Positions 1-10,342 of a stretch of DNA of 64,000 nt are shown here, one piece after another (position 1 is the stretch's first letter; each line of letters opens with the position of its first letter). The DNA is from Epiperipatus broadwayi (Eukaryota; Onychophora; Udeonychophora; Euonychophora; Peripatidae). The notes beneath the pieces are model-generated. The model was given only the letters and a program-made list of their open reading frames with translations, had not been told where the DNA came from and searched no databases. The translations under genes were made by a program, and so were the position numbers. The stretch lies in assembly GCA_028023455.1 (NCBI GenBank), contig JAQFVV010006238.1:5030572-5094571 (forward strand). The letters run 5' to 3'.

Positions 1-1434
1 CAAGTTATTTTTCATACATCAAATGAATAATTCTATTAATGAGCTACATTTTGTTTTCTTTTGCTTGCTCATTCAAAATGAGGGTGAAACATTATGAGAG
101 TTGATAGTATGAAACCTAAATAAAATTAATATGATATGATTTGAAACAATAATTAAGGTGTTACATTCTCCATACCTTCTGAATTAATATTTTATGCATG
201 CATCTGAATTATGCTATCTGTTACAAAATAATCAACATAGCTGAATCCAATTGGTTTACTTATAAAAATGGGATAAAATGTCATAATACAGATGATGACA
301 ATGGCTAACCAAGCTTTAACACCAATTCTACTTCAGCTGTTCTGTGAAAAAATCAATTCTACCTTTATTTTCCTTTCTTATTCACAAACTATCTTACACT
401 TGGCTATGAATAAATGATGTAAAAGAATTCCACAGAATACATGATGGATAAAAAGACTTTCACAACTCTAATCATTTAAATAACAATACACAGTGATTCC
501 CTAGCCTAATTTCTGAGGCTTAAATGCTTCGTCTTATCACCAAAAAACAAGGGAAATACACTACTTGGCTTCACATACTATAATTCATAAAATACAACTA
601 TTTAATCTGGATGATATAATTCACTCCTGACAAATATTTCAACAAGCTAAGGGAAAGCTCTCTCAACCCCTGACAATGCAAAACATAATCCACTTATGAC
701 AAATATTCAAATAAATTAAAGGAGAGCTTTCTCAATCCCTGACAATACAACATATAACATGAACAATTTCTTTCTGCATAGCCACTAAATAATTTCAATC
801 TAAGCATAAAAAATAATAAATTCACCCTTAAACAAATCCTTAATCTTTCCACTTCTTTTTGGAACATTTCATCATCCAAAACCAATCAAAATTAAATTAT
901 TTCTACTTTCAATTCAACAATTGCATAACTGAATCAAATAACAGACAGGTATATAAGTATAATAATGCATAAATAATTTCAAATCACATTTGCTAAGAAA
1001 TACTGTAACAACATTAATTAATAAGTTATAAAAAAAATAATGAATAAATCTCTCATTTCTGACAAGTATAATATTTTAACTTGGAAATATAATAATTATT
1101 ATTAAATAAGCAAGACAAAACAACTCTTTAGTGTATTTACTATTAGTTCACAAATTGAAACAAAATGTCTGGTTTGGGATAAACAACAAATTATTAAATT
1201 TGGAGTAAAATAATTGTTGAAAAATAAACCTCATATCTTCTTAAAAATGCAAAGATTAACAATACATTTTATGTAATTACCCCTATTCAAAAATGAGCTG
1301 TTAACTCTTAAATCGCAAACAGATATTTCTATTGCCACATGCATATAGAAATACAAGTACATAATAAAAACTATATTAAAATAATACTAATTACCTAGTA
1401 TAATATATCTGGCTGCAGAAAGGAGTTTTGCTAT
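1..1434. other. AT-rich sequence, no gene recognised
   Basis: I see no coding region, RNA gene or recognisable transposon here. Two loosely similar stretches near 605-690 and 690-750 (both with 'tgacaaatat' and 'ctctctcaa'-type words) look like an old imperfect duplication. Confidence 0.5.
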
Positions 1435-4400
1435 TAACTGAAAGGAGACCCTTTGATTCCTCTTGGAGGCCTTAAAGGACCGAGCAGGGCAAATTCCTAA
1501 TGTCCACTCCATACGTTCTTGTCATTGCAGCTGTTATTACTATGTGATTATTCATATAGTATACGAACATGGATGGGCTGCTCACCAACACGCATTAGCC
1601 AGCATGGTGAGTTTATTGGCTTTTTACCTCTGAGTTTAAGATCAAGAAACACCATGGTCTTTCTTCTCAGTGCCTGATAAGGCAGAATGAATGTTTGTGT
1701 AAATGATAAATATTTTCCCAATACATATATACAATTATGACAGACAAAAATAAAGCATGGCCCTTATCGTCAGGAGGCTGTAAAGTCACCAACCAAGGCA
1801 GCGGTTAGTGGCCGAAGGCGGAGAGTGCTAAGAATCCCCTGAGGCTGCCATTTGATGACGACTTTTTATTTAGGTACTTACAACTGCAGATCACTTTCAA
1901 GTGAAGGAAGATTGCAAAAATTAGAAGCTCTTATATTAAATGGGACATTATTGGACTTTGTGAAGTTAGAAGAAAAGGTGAAGAGACAATTGATTTAAAA
2001 AGTGGACATATACTCTATTATAAAGGCACAAATATTGGAAATACAAGTGGAGTAGGATTCATTATAAATAAAAGATGGAAGAACAATATTGTGGAGATTG
2101 ATGGTGTATTGGACAGAGTGGCAAGATTAGTTATACAACTTAATAGCAGATACCAAATGCAGATAATTCAGGTTTATGCCCCAACAAGTTCTCATAGTGA
2201 TGAAGTAGTAGAAGATTTTTATATGGATGTACAAAAGGCTTTTGATCAGAGTAAACAACATTTTAAAATTGTTTTGGGAGACTTTAATGCTAGAATTGGT
2301 AAAAAAAAATGAAAGATGAAAGTGCTGTGGGTAATTTTGGTTATGGTAATAGAAATGAGAGAGGACATAGACTTGTGGAGTTTGCAGAAAAAGAAAAACT
2401 TTATATTATGAATTCTTTTTTTGAAAAAAATGTTAAAAGGAAATGGACATGGAAGCATCCAAATGAAGGTACAGCAGAATTGGATTATATTTTGACTAAC
2501 AGGAAATACATATTTCAAGATTGTAATGTTCTTAATAAATTTAACACAGGAAGTGATCATCGATTAGTAAGGTGTAAGATACGTGTTAATGTAAAACTAG
2601 AGAGACAAAAATTATTAAGAAAAACAATATTTACAGTTGATATTCCTAATCTTCAGAAACATTCTAATGAATTTAAATTAGAACTTACAAATCGGTTTCA
2701 AGTATTAGTAGATTTTGAACATGATTCAGATTTGAATGAAATTAATATGAAAATAACTGATACACTTTTGAAAACTGCAACAAAGATAGCTGGTAGAAAG
2801 AAACAGCAATTGACCAATAAAATTTCTACTGAGACTAGAGAATTTATGAAGAAAAGAAGGAATATGAAGATATACAAAAATGATGCATTAAAAAGAATTG
2901 AATATCTCGAATTTTGTAAAATGGTGCGGAAAAGAGTTGAAAATGATATAAGAAAGTATAACTGTGAACTAGCAAGGAAAGCTGTAGAAGAAAATAAAAG
3001 TCTTAAGAATGTAAAACAACATTTTGGTATTGATAGGAAATTTATATCTGCAATAAGAAAAAAAGATGGAATTATTACTAAAAGGAGAGATGACATCATG
3101 AAATTGGTAGAAGATTTTTATCAAGAATTATATAGTAATAAAGAACAAGTACCTCCTATATCTATTACATCTTCCAAATTGCCCAGAATTTTAAATGAAG
3201 AAGTGAGACATGCAATTAAATGTATGAAGAAAGGAAAGGCTCCAGGTAATGATGGAATTATAATTGATGTATTAAAAGAAGAAGGTGAAGAAATAGAAAT
3301 TTTTTTAGCAAAGTTATATACCAAATGTCTAAATGATAAAGATGTACTGGATGATTGGAAAAATGCAGTAATAATATTAATATTTTTAAAAGGTGATAAA
3401 GAAGATATTAGAAATTACAGACCTATCAGCCTTTTATCAGTTTTATATAAAAATTTTACCAAGATAATTACTACTCGTCTACAGAGAACATTGGATTTCC
3501 ACCAACCAAGAGAACAAGCTGGATTTAAAAGTGGTTTTAGTACAGTAGATCATATCCAGGTATTAAGAGAAGTTATAGAAAGGACAAATGAATATGAGTT
3601 GCCATTATGCTTAGAATCTGTAGATTATGAAAAGGCATTTGATTGTATAAACATTTCTTCAGTGATTAAAGCATTAGATCATCAAGGTATAGATCCAGGA
3701 TATTGTCATATTTTAAAGAATATTTATAAAAATGCAACAGCAACAATTAGATTACATAATGACACTGGGAAAGTCAACATTGAGAAAGGTGTAAGACAAG
3801 GTGACTCCATATCTCCAAAACTTTTTACAGCAGTGCTGCATGAATTATTTTGTGGATTAAAATGGGAAACTAAAGGAGTGAAAGTAAATGGTGATTATTT
3901 AAGTCATTTAGATTTCGCAGATGATGTAGTTGTTTTTGCAAATAATGTTTCAGATCTGCAGAAAATGTTGCAGGAATTATCAGATGAAAGTAGGAAAGTA
4001 GGACTAAAGATAAATGTTAAAAAGACTAAAGTAATGTTTAATCGAGTTTCTCAAAATATGAAAATAGAGATTGATTATGATGAATTAGAAGAAGTTAACA
4101 GTTACAAATACCTTGGTCATATTATTAATACAGATGGAAACATAATGGAGGAAATTAATCATAGAATTAAACTTGGTTGGAGTGCTTTTGGTAGAAATAA
4201 CTTGATACTAAAAGGAAATATGCCTATGTGTTTGAAAAGGAAGGTTTTTAACAAATGTGTTTTACCAGTTCTTACTTATGGATCTGAGACTTGGACACTT
4301 AATAGAAGAGCAATTCAGAGACTTCAGACCACTCAAAGAAGTATGGAGAGATGTATGTTGGGAGTAACAAGAATAAATCGTAAACGCAATGTATGGGTAA

Positions 4401-4695
4401 GAGAACAAACAGGTGTTATTGACCTCATTGAAAAAATTAAAAGAGTGAAGTGGAGTTGGGCTGGACATATTGTTAGAAGAGATGATAATAGATGGACAAT
4501 TGAAATTTTAAACTAGATTCCAAGAGATTGTAAAAGACCCAGAAAGAGACCACATGTGAGATGGATGGATGAAATAAGAAAGTGTGCAGGGGTGACATGG
4601 AGAAGAGAAGCTAAAGATCAGAGAAGATGGATTAAACTTGGAGAGATCTTAATCCTGCAGTGGATTGATAATGGTTGATAATGATGATGATGTTG
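1435..4695 (+). mobile_element. RTE-clade non-LTR retrotransposon, nearly full length
   Basis: The element has a non-coding 5' leader (about 1435-1854), one endonuclease-reverse transcriptase reading frame (1855-4678) and a very short 3' end made of a TGA/TGATGA-type simple tail (about 4676-4695) instead of poly(A), as is usual for the RTE clade. The 5' boundary comes from comparison with other copies in the window: the same leader, beginning near 'aactgaaaggaga', recurs at 10158-10340 (+) and, reverse-complemented, at about 35236-35782. Copies of the 3' end occur at about 9795-10130 (-) and 58680-59195 (+). No separate ORF1 is visible. The coding frame is broken at three places, so this copy is probably inactive. 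I could not identify a target-site duplication. Confidence 0.85.
1855..4678 (+). pseudogene. RTE endonuclease-reverse transcriptase ORF, broken by two frameshifts and a stop
   Basis: The product would cleave the target with an N-terminal AP-like endonuclease and copy the RNA by target-primed reverse transcription. ATG at 1855 opens with the 'GTYNCRSL' type start of RTE endonucleases. A frameshift near 1935 moves the frame, which then runs to 2312 and ends in the 'GDFNARIG' motif. A second shift in the A-run at about 2300-2309 leads to the long frame 2309-4516. In that 735-codon frame I see GSDH (residues 81-84, end of the endonuclease), NYRPISLL (369-376), the VDYEKAFD box with D439, GVRQGDSISP (494-503), FADD (536-539; catalytic Asp pair) and the C-terminal region typical of RTE. 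A TAG at 4514-4516 interrupts the last stretch; the same frame stays open to TGA at 4676-4678 and still encodes the conserved tail ending in 'QWIDNG'. The lesions look like decay, not programmed recoding. Confidence 0.88.
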
Positions 4696-4928
4696 ATAAT
4701 ATATCTCCATATTATACCTTTGCAAGACATTCTTTAAGAGAAATAACAATCAAATAATAAAAAAAATCATAAGACAAATAATCAGTCTACATATCTATTG
4801 AATGCTAACAAAAATAATAATAACTGATGGGTAGAGGGTTTTTGTTTTTAACTCGCAAAAAGTGCATAATTGGTTTGAAAAATGATATGAATGATTATAA
4901 TGATAGATATATAATAATAAATCTGATT

Positions 4929-4968
<40 letters not shown>

Positions 4969-5088
4969 TAATGCACATGTGCGTGTATGCCTAAGTCATC
5001 AAGAATGAAGGTCTTATTAATAATCTTTTTTTCCCCATATTCTAATCGTTTTCACACTTAAAAACTGTGATATATATCTGTGATAGAT
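4696..5088. other. Intervening AT-rich DNA
   Basis: Apart from a (TAA)n tract at 4930-4965 I see nothing in this stretch. Confidence 0.5.
4930..4965. repeat. (TAA)n microsatellite
   Basis: About twelve copies of the trinucleotide TAA. Confidence 0.9.
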
Positions 5089-5089
5089 A

Positions 5090-8051
5090 AAGACAGCGAT
5101 GGCTGATTACTGAACAGTTGTTTTCTAGCAAAAAGTAAGTAATACAGTCATTCATAACAAAAAATAAATTCTAACATCATAAACAAGTATGGCGTCGCAT
5201 CAAGAAGCAAACGACGTAAATTGCACTCAAACAAACGGCGATAAAATGAAAACTGCGACTATCGCAAAAACATACGCGAACGTAACAAAAATAAACCAGC
5301 AGCTTCACAGCATCGAAAAACATCCAGCATTAACACAGACAGCAAGATTTAGGAACATAAATCAAGCCAACATAAATAATTTAAACCTCAAAGAAAACAA
5401 TAATGAAGAGCCCTTCCCAACGATATGGAATCAAGATGAACTGCAAGAAATAAACGTTAATTTCAACAGCACCATCCCAAAAAAATTATTCGCAACTTTC
5501 CAAAAATTTTTTTCACCGAGATCATTAGTGTTAGCTGTCACTGATAGGAATTTAACACTCTATAAATTCCCCAGAGAGCTTCTTTACGAGGAGCTGACAG
5601 CAACAGCATTGTGGGATACAGTCTCTAGTATTGGAGAGCATCCAAACTCGCGATACGTTGCAATTCAGTTTTTCGATGAACATCAGCGTGCAAGATTTCA
5701 AACTAAAGTAAAAACTTTGGGAAGCTATGCACTAATAATAGTCGATCAAAGCTTGCAAAACTATTGTAACGGAATAATTAAAAACACTTACTTCGGATAT
5801 ACCATTCAGGATTTTCAAAAATTAATACAGTCATTTGGCAAAGCTATTTATATAAAACAAATCTACTTATCCGACACCCCCATACTGGTTTTCAGCAACA
5901 ACTTTCATTTCAAAATAAAGCTGAATGACAATGTAAACCCGGAGGATATTCCAACACAAATAATTGACCAGAATGCAATACTGACTATTCACATAAAAGG
6001 ATTAAGGCCGAGATGTTTTGCGTGCGGTGAAACTGGACACTTAGCAATCGATTGCAACACCAAAATCAACCAGAAAAACCAACTGAGCTCTGAAGATCAA
6101 CCAACAGAAGCTCACCAACTGGAATCAAACAGTACAAAACAGATAACAAAAACAACTAATAAACAAGAAAAAATTAATAAAAAAACCACAGATCAACAGC
6201 ATTTGAATAATAAAAAAACTGCACACACATTGCCAGCACCTGAAATTCTGGATTTATCAACAAAATCAACCAATAGAATTCAAACCCCCACTGATAAAAA
6301 AACAGAAAGTCAACAACCTCAAGAGGCTCCAATGGAAAAAATAGCACACAATCTAAGTCAGCCTACCAAAGATACTGATGAAAAAGAGATAATAAAAGAA
6401 CAAATAAACTCACACAGTAATAGTGATCAAGAAAAAATATATATAACACACCAAACACCCAATATTAAAAATAATACAACAATGGAAATTATGGAAGCTA
6501 TCACCCCAAATATGCCTCAAATCACCAAAGCTGACACAGAACAAAGAAGAAGACCAGGCCACCCACCAAAGAAAAATAGAGGGCCCAAAAAAATCAAAAC
6601 AGAATCCAACCTTAGCCTTTCTGATCACAACAATACAACTACAGTGGAAACAGATGAAGATCTGGAAATGGAATATGAGAATGAATGGGAAGAAACACCA
6701 GATCAACCCTAATATTTAAATCTCAACCAAAAAACATATAATGAAAATAAAAATTGTGGCAATCAATGTCAGGGGTTTGAACTCAACCTCAAAAATTAAT
6801 AAGTTAAAACATTGGATCAAGGATATACAACCACACTTGCTTGGTATACTTGAGACAAAAATTTATGCTGGATCACAAACTGACCCAGCCAAACATTTAA
6901 ATATGGAAGGTTTCTGTGCATGCTCCAGAGACTCTTCCTCTCCCTCAGCTGGCACTGGACTCATAATTGCTAGAAATTGCCCATTCACAATGTTCAAAAT
7001 AATTCACATTGACATGAACTTATTAATTGCAACCTTCAACCAAAAAAAGCATAACAATAAATCTGTTTTTTGTATATATGCCTTTGCAGGATAAAAAAAA
7101 TAGATACCATAATTGCAAACATTAATTCAAGGTTAGCTACAACTTCAAACCCAACCATCTTAATTGGAGATTTTAATTTAAAATATCAGGAATTTACCCA
7201 ATGTTGGCTTCACAGAATAAACATACCACTAATGAGTGGCCAAGGTTTTTTGCCAGATGATGCCATCTCTTTCCACAATAATCACTTCTCTTCACTTATT
7301 GATCTGTGCTTTTATTCTCCAATGCTTCACCACCTTATTGAAATAAAACTAACTCCCTCAACTTTTTCCGATCACTCAGCTCAAATAGTCACAATTGACT
7401 GTGCCCAAATTCAAATATCACCCTTTCCACTTACAAGAACAATAAGAGTTTTACTCCCACAAACAACCCTTGAATTTCTGTTCTCTGAGACTTACATAAT
7501 GCTAAACAAAATCAAAGATATGACTTTGAACCTGGTCCAGAAATATCTAGCATTTATGGGAATGTTGTCCTTTAACATCAACCATATAACAAAAAAACAA
7601 CCTCCACCATCAAGACTTTTGTCTCTGACAGATCAGTTGCACCAGAGAATAATCATGATTAACCCATCACACTGCACCCAGCAGTATATATTCAAGCTTG
7701 CACATGCATACAATAAAGCATGTGAAGAACTCAAAAGCTATCTGAAAATAAAGAAAAGCAAGGTATGCCTAACCAGGCCACACACTTGGACAAGAGATTA
7801 TATAAGATGGGCACTGGGGAACCAACCAGATGTAAAAGTGCCAATGGCACTATATACAAATAGTGGAACATATGCAGGACACAATATGATTATGCCAATT
7901 TTTGAATATTTTAAAGAGAAATTACAAGAAAAACAACCATATAAAATACCACATAATCTGTTTGGCCCACCAGAGACAAAAAACCCATTCACAAAAATCT
8001 CTCTCTCTGAAAAAGAAAGAAAAAATTATTTTGTCTTTAAAAAAAAAAAAT
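5090..8051 (+). mobile_element. L1/Tx1-like non-LTR element lacking its reverse transcriptase
   Basis: Two consecutive reading frames, a CCHC-containing ORF1 (5189-6712) and an AP-endonuclease (6741-8059), sit 28 bp apart in the order expected of an L1/Tx1-type retrotransposon. Base composition is richer in C and A than the flanks. The sequence stops after the endonuclease and part of the following linker: no reverse transcriptase domain follows, and the recognisable element ends at an A-run (8039-8051). Loss of the 3' half is the reverse of the usual 5' truncation. A transcript polyadenylated early inside ORF2 and then retrotransposed would explain it; a later deletion is the alternative. 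The 5' boundary (about 5090) is a guess from the change in composition, and I found no clear target duplication. Confidence 0.65.
5189..6712 (+). CDS. Retrotransposon ORF1 protein with one CCHC zinc knuckle
   Basis: An uninterrupted 507-codon frame from ATG 5189 to TAA. It is the nucleic-acid-binding ORF1 protein of an L1/Tx1-like non-LTR element and would coat the element RNA in a ribonucleoprotein particle. Residues about 85-275 form the conserved ordered part typical of these ORF1 proteins. It is followed directly by one zinc knuckle C-X2-C-X4-H-X4-C at C276, C279, H284 and C289. The C-terminal 210 residues are low-complexity, rich in Gln, Thr, Asn and Lys, with a basic proline-rich patch ('RRRPGHPPKKNRGPKK') near residue 455 and an acidic tail. 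The next frame, the endonuclease, starts 28 bp downstream. It has no internal stop, although its partner is broken. The family assignment is solid; the clade (Tx1 versus another L1-like group) is tentative. Confidence 0.8.
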   Translation: MASHQEANDVNCTQTNGDKMKTATIAKTYANVTKINQQLHSIEKHPALTQTARFRNINQANINNLNLKENNNEEPFPTIWNQDELQEINVNFNSTIPKKLFATFQKFFSPRSLVLAVTDRNLTLYKFPRELLYEELTATALWDTVSSIGEHPNSRYVAIQFFDEHQRARFQTKVKTLGSYALIIVDQSLQNYCNGIIKNTYFGYTIQDFQKLIQSFGKAIYIKQIYLSDTPILVFSNNFHFKIKLNDNVNPEDIPTQIIDQNAILTIHIKGLRPRCFACGETGHLAIDCNTKINQKNQLSSEDQPTEAHQLESNSTKQITKTTNKQEKINKKTTDQQHLNNKKTAHTLPAPEILDLSTKSTNRIQTPTDKKTESQQPQEAPMEKIAHNLSQPTKDTDEKEIIKEQINSHSNSDQEKIYITHQTPNIKNNTTMEIMEAITPNMPQITKADTEQRRRPGHPPKKNRGPKKIKTESNLSLSDHNNTTTVETDEDLEMEYENEWEETPDQP

Positions 8052-8059
8052 TAAACTGA
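6741..8059 (+). pseudogene. ORF2 N-terminal AP-endonuclease of the L1/Tx1-like element, frameshifted and truncated
   Basis: The endonuclease would nick genomic DNA to prime reverse transcription. The first frame (from ATG 6741) shows the N-terminal strand with N9 ('INVRGL') and catalytic E38 ('ILETKI'). It ends at a stop near 7092. A frameshift at about 7085-7092 moves coding to the frame that continues to 8059, which carries GDFN (residues 33-36 counted from 7070), a conserved Asp in 'SLIDLC' (D78) and the catalytic SDH (100-102). So all expected endonuclease motifs are present, in two frames. After about 150 residues of linker the frame ends in a lysine run encoded by an A-tract. No RT motifs (YRPISL, FxDD) follow. 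Confidence 0.82.
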
Positions 8060-8763
8060 ACCAAGAATAAAATATTCTGTATTTCCAAAGTAACAAAATA
8101 AAAAAATAATAATTATTTTAACAAATAAAATATTTAATAGTGTATTTGTTGTTTGATAATCCACTTGTCCAGTGATCTATTAATTCATTTACATTGTGTT
8201 TAAGCTGGTTATCCAAGCTATTGGTTATGAAATTAAATATTTTGTTATGAAACATGATATTTGGTAGTACAATGAAGTACATGAATGGAAAATGAAGTAA
8301 AAAGATGGCACAAGCATACATGCACAGCCATAATGCTATACTATAAGTACTAAACCAATCTGACTGAAATATAAGTTTCTATGATGATGAGTCAAATATA
8401 TTGCACTATTTACACTGTAGTTTGAAATACTATAAGCAAATAAACCAGAGAATTATTTAAACAAATATCAATACTGTTTTGCAGACAAATAAAACAAACT
8501 TGGATCAACTTAAACTAAACTGACAATTTCTGTGACAAGCCACCACCCTTTTCTAACATTAATTATTCACTAAAGAAAAATATTAAACATCTCAAAACTT
8601 TCAAATTATATCTGCAAGTGCCTTTAAACATAATTTTATGTCATTAATAAAAAAAATTAAAATTTCAGGTTATTTCATTTTTTTTTAGTAAGATGCAATC
8701 AGCTGTTACTGATACAGTGCTATATAATTACAATCAATATTTCTGGGACCTATCCAGAAGGTT

Positions 8764-8766
<3 letters not shown>
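8052..8766. other. AT-rich sequence, nothing recognised
   Basis: No supportable gene or repeat in this stretch; short frames here have no family features. Confidence 0.5.

Positions 8767-8835
<69 letters not shown>
8767..8835. repeat. (AT)n microsatellite
   Basis: About 69 bp of uninterrupted AT dinucleotide. It abuts the left end of the inverted repeat that begins at 8836. Confidence 0.95.
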
Positions 8836-8840
<5 letters not shown>

Positions 8841-8941
8841 TAAGAGCATGCTAATGAGCTTTAAACAAGCTTTTTTTAATTATTTTTATTATGATAAATG
8901 CTACTACAAGAGAAGGCATTCAAATCATCTTTACCTAGATT

Positions 8942-8997
8942 GTCCCCATCCCCAGACCAGTTTTGACCTATTGGTCTCTTCAGTAAGGAGTTGAGAC
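8942..8997 (-). ncRNA. Degenerate type I hammerhead ribozyme, HHR-1 left arm
   Basis: Read on the minus strand, this has the conserved CTGAAGA (8977-8983), a stem II of GACC/GGTC with loop AATA, then AAAAC where the catalytic core needs GAAA (8961-8964), then GTC and TGGGG. The G-to-A change at the invariant core G should abolish cleavage. Stem I can still form. Confidence 0.55.
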
Positions 8998-9288
8998 ACT
9001 AGATTCAAAAACCAACTCAAGCTAAGAATTTATCTAAAAGTTAATTGTCAAGAAGAAGATCTGAAACTTTTAGACATCTACATGTCTTTAAAGTCAGCTC
9101 TCCAACTGAAAAAATCATATGGGCCTGAACATAATTCAGATACTCTATATATCAATAAGCCTAGCCATTTAATTTAGCCAAAGCCCTAACAGTAAAATAA
9201 TAATAGTAATAATAAAAGTTTCAGATCTTCTTCTTGACGATTAACTTTTAGATAAATGCTTAGCTTGAATTGGTTTTTTGAATCTAGT

Positions 9289-9344
9289 GTCCCAACTCCT
9301 CACTGAAGAGACCCATAAGTCGAAACTGGTCTGGGGATGGGGAC
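9289..9344 (+). ncRNA. Type I hammerhead self-cleaving ribozyme, HHR-1 right arm
   Basis: All core elements are in order on the plus strand. Stem I 5' strand: GTCCC (9289-9293), internal loop AACT, CCTCA (9298-9302). Core CTGAAGA (9303-9309; the consensus is CUGANGA). Stem II: GAC (9310-9312), loop CCATAA, GTC (9319-9321). Core GAAA (9322-9325). A minimal stem III made of AC/GT around a two-base loop TG. Cleavage triplet GTC (9329-9331). Stem I 3' strand: TGGGG (9332-9336), then AT, then GGGAC (9340-9344) pairing with GTCCC. Very short stem III is known for type I hammerheads of PLEs, newt satellite DNA and animal retrozymes, where a dimer may be the active form. Folding was done by eye; activity is untested. 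Confidence 0.75.
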
Positions 9345-9507
9345 AATCTAAGATAAAGATGATTTGAATGCCTTCTCTTGTAGTAGCATTTATCATAATA
9401 AAAATAAAAAAATAAAAAAATAAAAAAAAGCTTGTTTAGAGTTCATTAGCATGCTCTTAATTTTACATGTTGGTAAATACAAGCTATATATAAGTCATGT
9501 GGCATCT

Positions 9508-9512
<5 letters not shown>

Positions 9513-9586
<74 letters not shown>

Positions 9587-9587
9587 A
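9513..9587. repeat. (AT)n microsatellite
   Basis: About 75 bp of AT dinucleotide with one C interruption near 9571. An open frame across it is only translated repeat. Confidence 0.95.
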
Positions 9588-9794
9588 TAGAAATTTTGAT
9601 GATTGTTCTTTTATATTATTGTGCCCCAAGTTTGGCATAGGCTTGAAGATGATTATCTTAAGATTTTATATTAAGCCTTTTTAAAATTCATTTACAAAGG
9701 ATAATTATTGACTATTGATTCTCAATAATTATCTGCTGATAATCATTTGATTTGATTACTTATTTTCATGCTGATTCTCAATAACAGCAATGAT

Positions 9795-10130
9795 GGTGAT
9801 ATGTTTATTTCCACAAATCTTGACAATGCTACATATCCATCATTAACTTCCTATTGCAAAATATATCATTATTTTCAACCATTTTCAATCCACTTCAGAT
9901 GAATGTCTCTCCAAGTTTAATTCAGTTTCTCTGATTCAAATCTGTTTTCTCCACATTACACCAACAAATAATTTTTTATTTCATCTATCCATCTTACATG
10001 TAGAATCTTTCTCGTATGAATCTCTTAGGATGTAATTTAAATTACAACTATCCATTTATAATCAACACTTTTAGTAATACACCCAGCCCAGCTCCATTTT
10101 AGTTTTTTAATTTTTGTAACAATGTGAATG
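9795..10130 (-). mobile_element. RTE retrotransposon 3'-end fragment
   Basis: On the minus strand this matches the last 300 or so bp of the RTE element at 1435-4695: the regions encoding 'WAGHI', the 'RW(M/I)DEI' segment and the terminal 'QWIDNG'-like end are recognisable, followed by the simple tail at the left. It has many substitutions and stops. It is a 5'-truncated dead copy. Confidence 0.75.
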
Positions 10131-10157
10131 ATATTTGTTTTTATGTATATATTTGAT

Positions 10158-10340
10158 GTTAACTGAAAGGAGATCTTTTGAATTTTCATCTGGGGCTTTA
10201 AAAAAAATCAAGTAAGATAAATCCCTTACATTCACTCCATAAGTTCTAATTGTGTGAATATCCATCATAGTACACAAACATGAGGGGATTGCTCACAAAC
10301 ATGTATCAGACAGCATGGAGAAATGGCTTTTTATCTCTAA
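10158..10340 (+). mobile_element. RTE 5'-leader fragment
   Basis: Matches the leader of the RTE element at about 1437-1630 ('aactgaaaggaga', 'tccactccata', the 'gctcac.aacatg' and 'cagcatgg' words in the same order), with small deletions. It ends where the inverted PLE-2 unit begins, so the PLE probably inserted into it. Confidence 0.7.
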
Positions 10341-10342
10341 TA

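Larger units (their letters stand above)
8836..9463. repeat. HHR-1: large inverted repeat with hammerhead motifs in both arms
   Basis: The left arm (about 8836-9082) is the reverse complement of the right arm (about 9206-9463), with a spacer of some 120 bp. Arm similarity is high but not perfect. Outer ends carry 'ttagcatgctcttaatt' and its complement, and the right arm has an A/AAAAAT-rich stretch near 9405-9430. No protein motif is visible. Each arm contains a hammerhead ribozyme sequence, intact-looking in the right arm and mutated in the left. Both ends lie by (AT)n tracts (8767-8835 and 9513-9587). The outer 17-bp word also occurs at about 33899-33915, suggesting another remnant there. 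Best explanation: a non-coding, retrozyme-like or PLE-derived unit inserted as an inverted dimer. Confidence 0.75.

Noticed and set aside
2309-2320. Programmed frameshift in the RTE A-run
   Set aside because: RTE elements use a single frame; with another frameshift at about 1935 and a stop at 4514 this is ordinary decay.
9451-9684. Open frame with a YIYIYI stretch (similar ones at 29602-29919 and 33829-34044)
   Set aside because: Translated (AT)n microsatellites with chance flanks.
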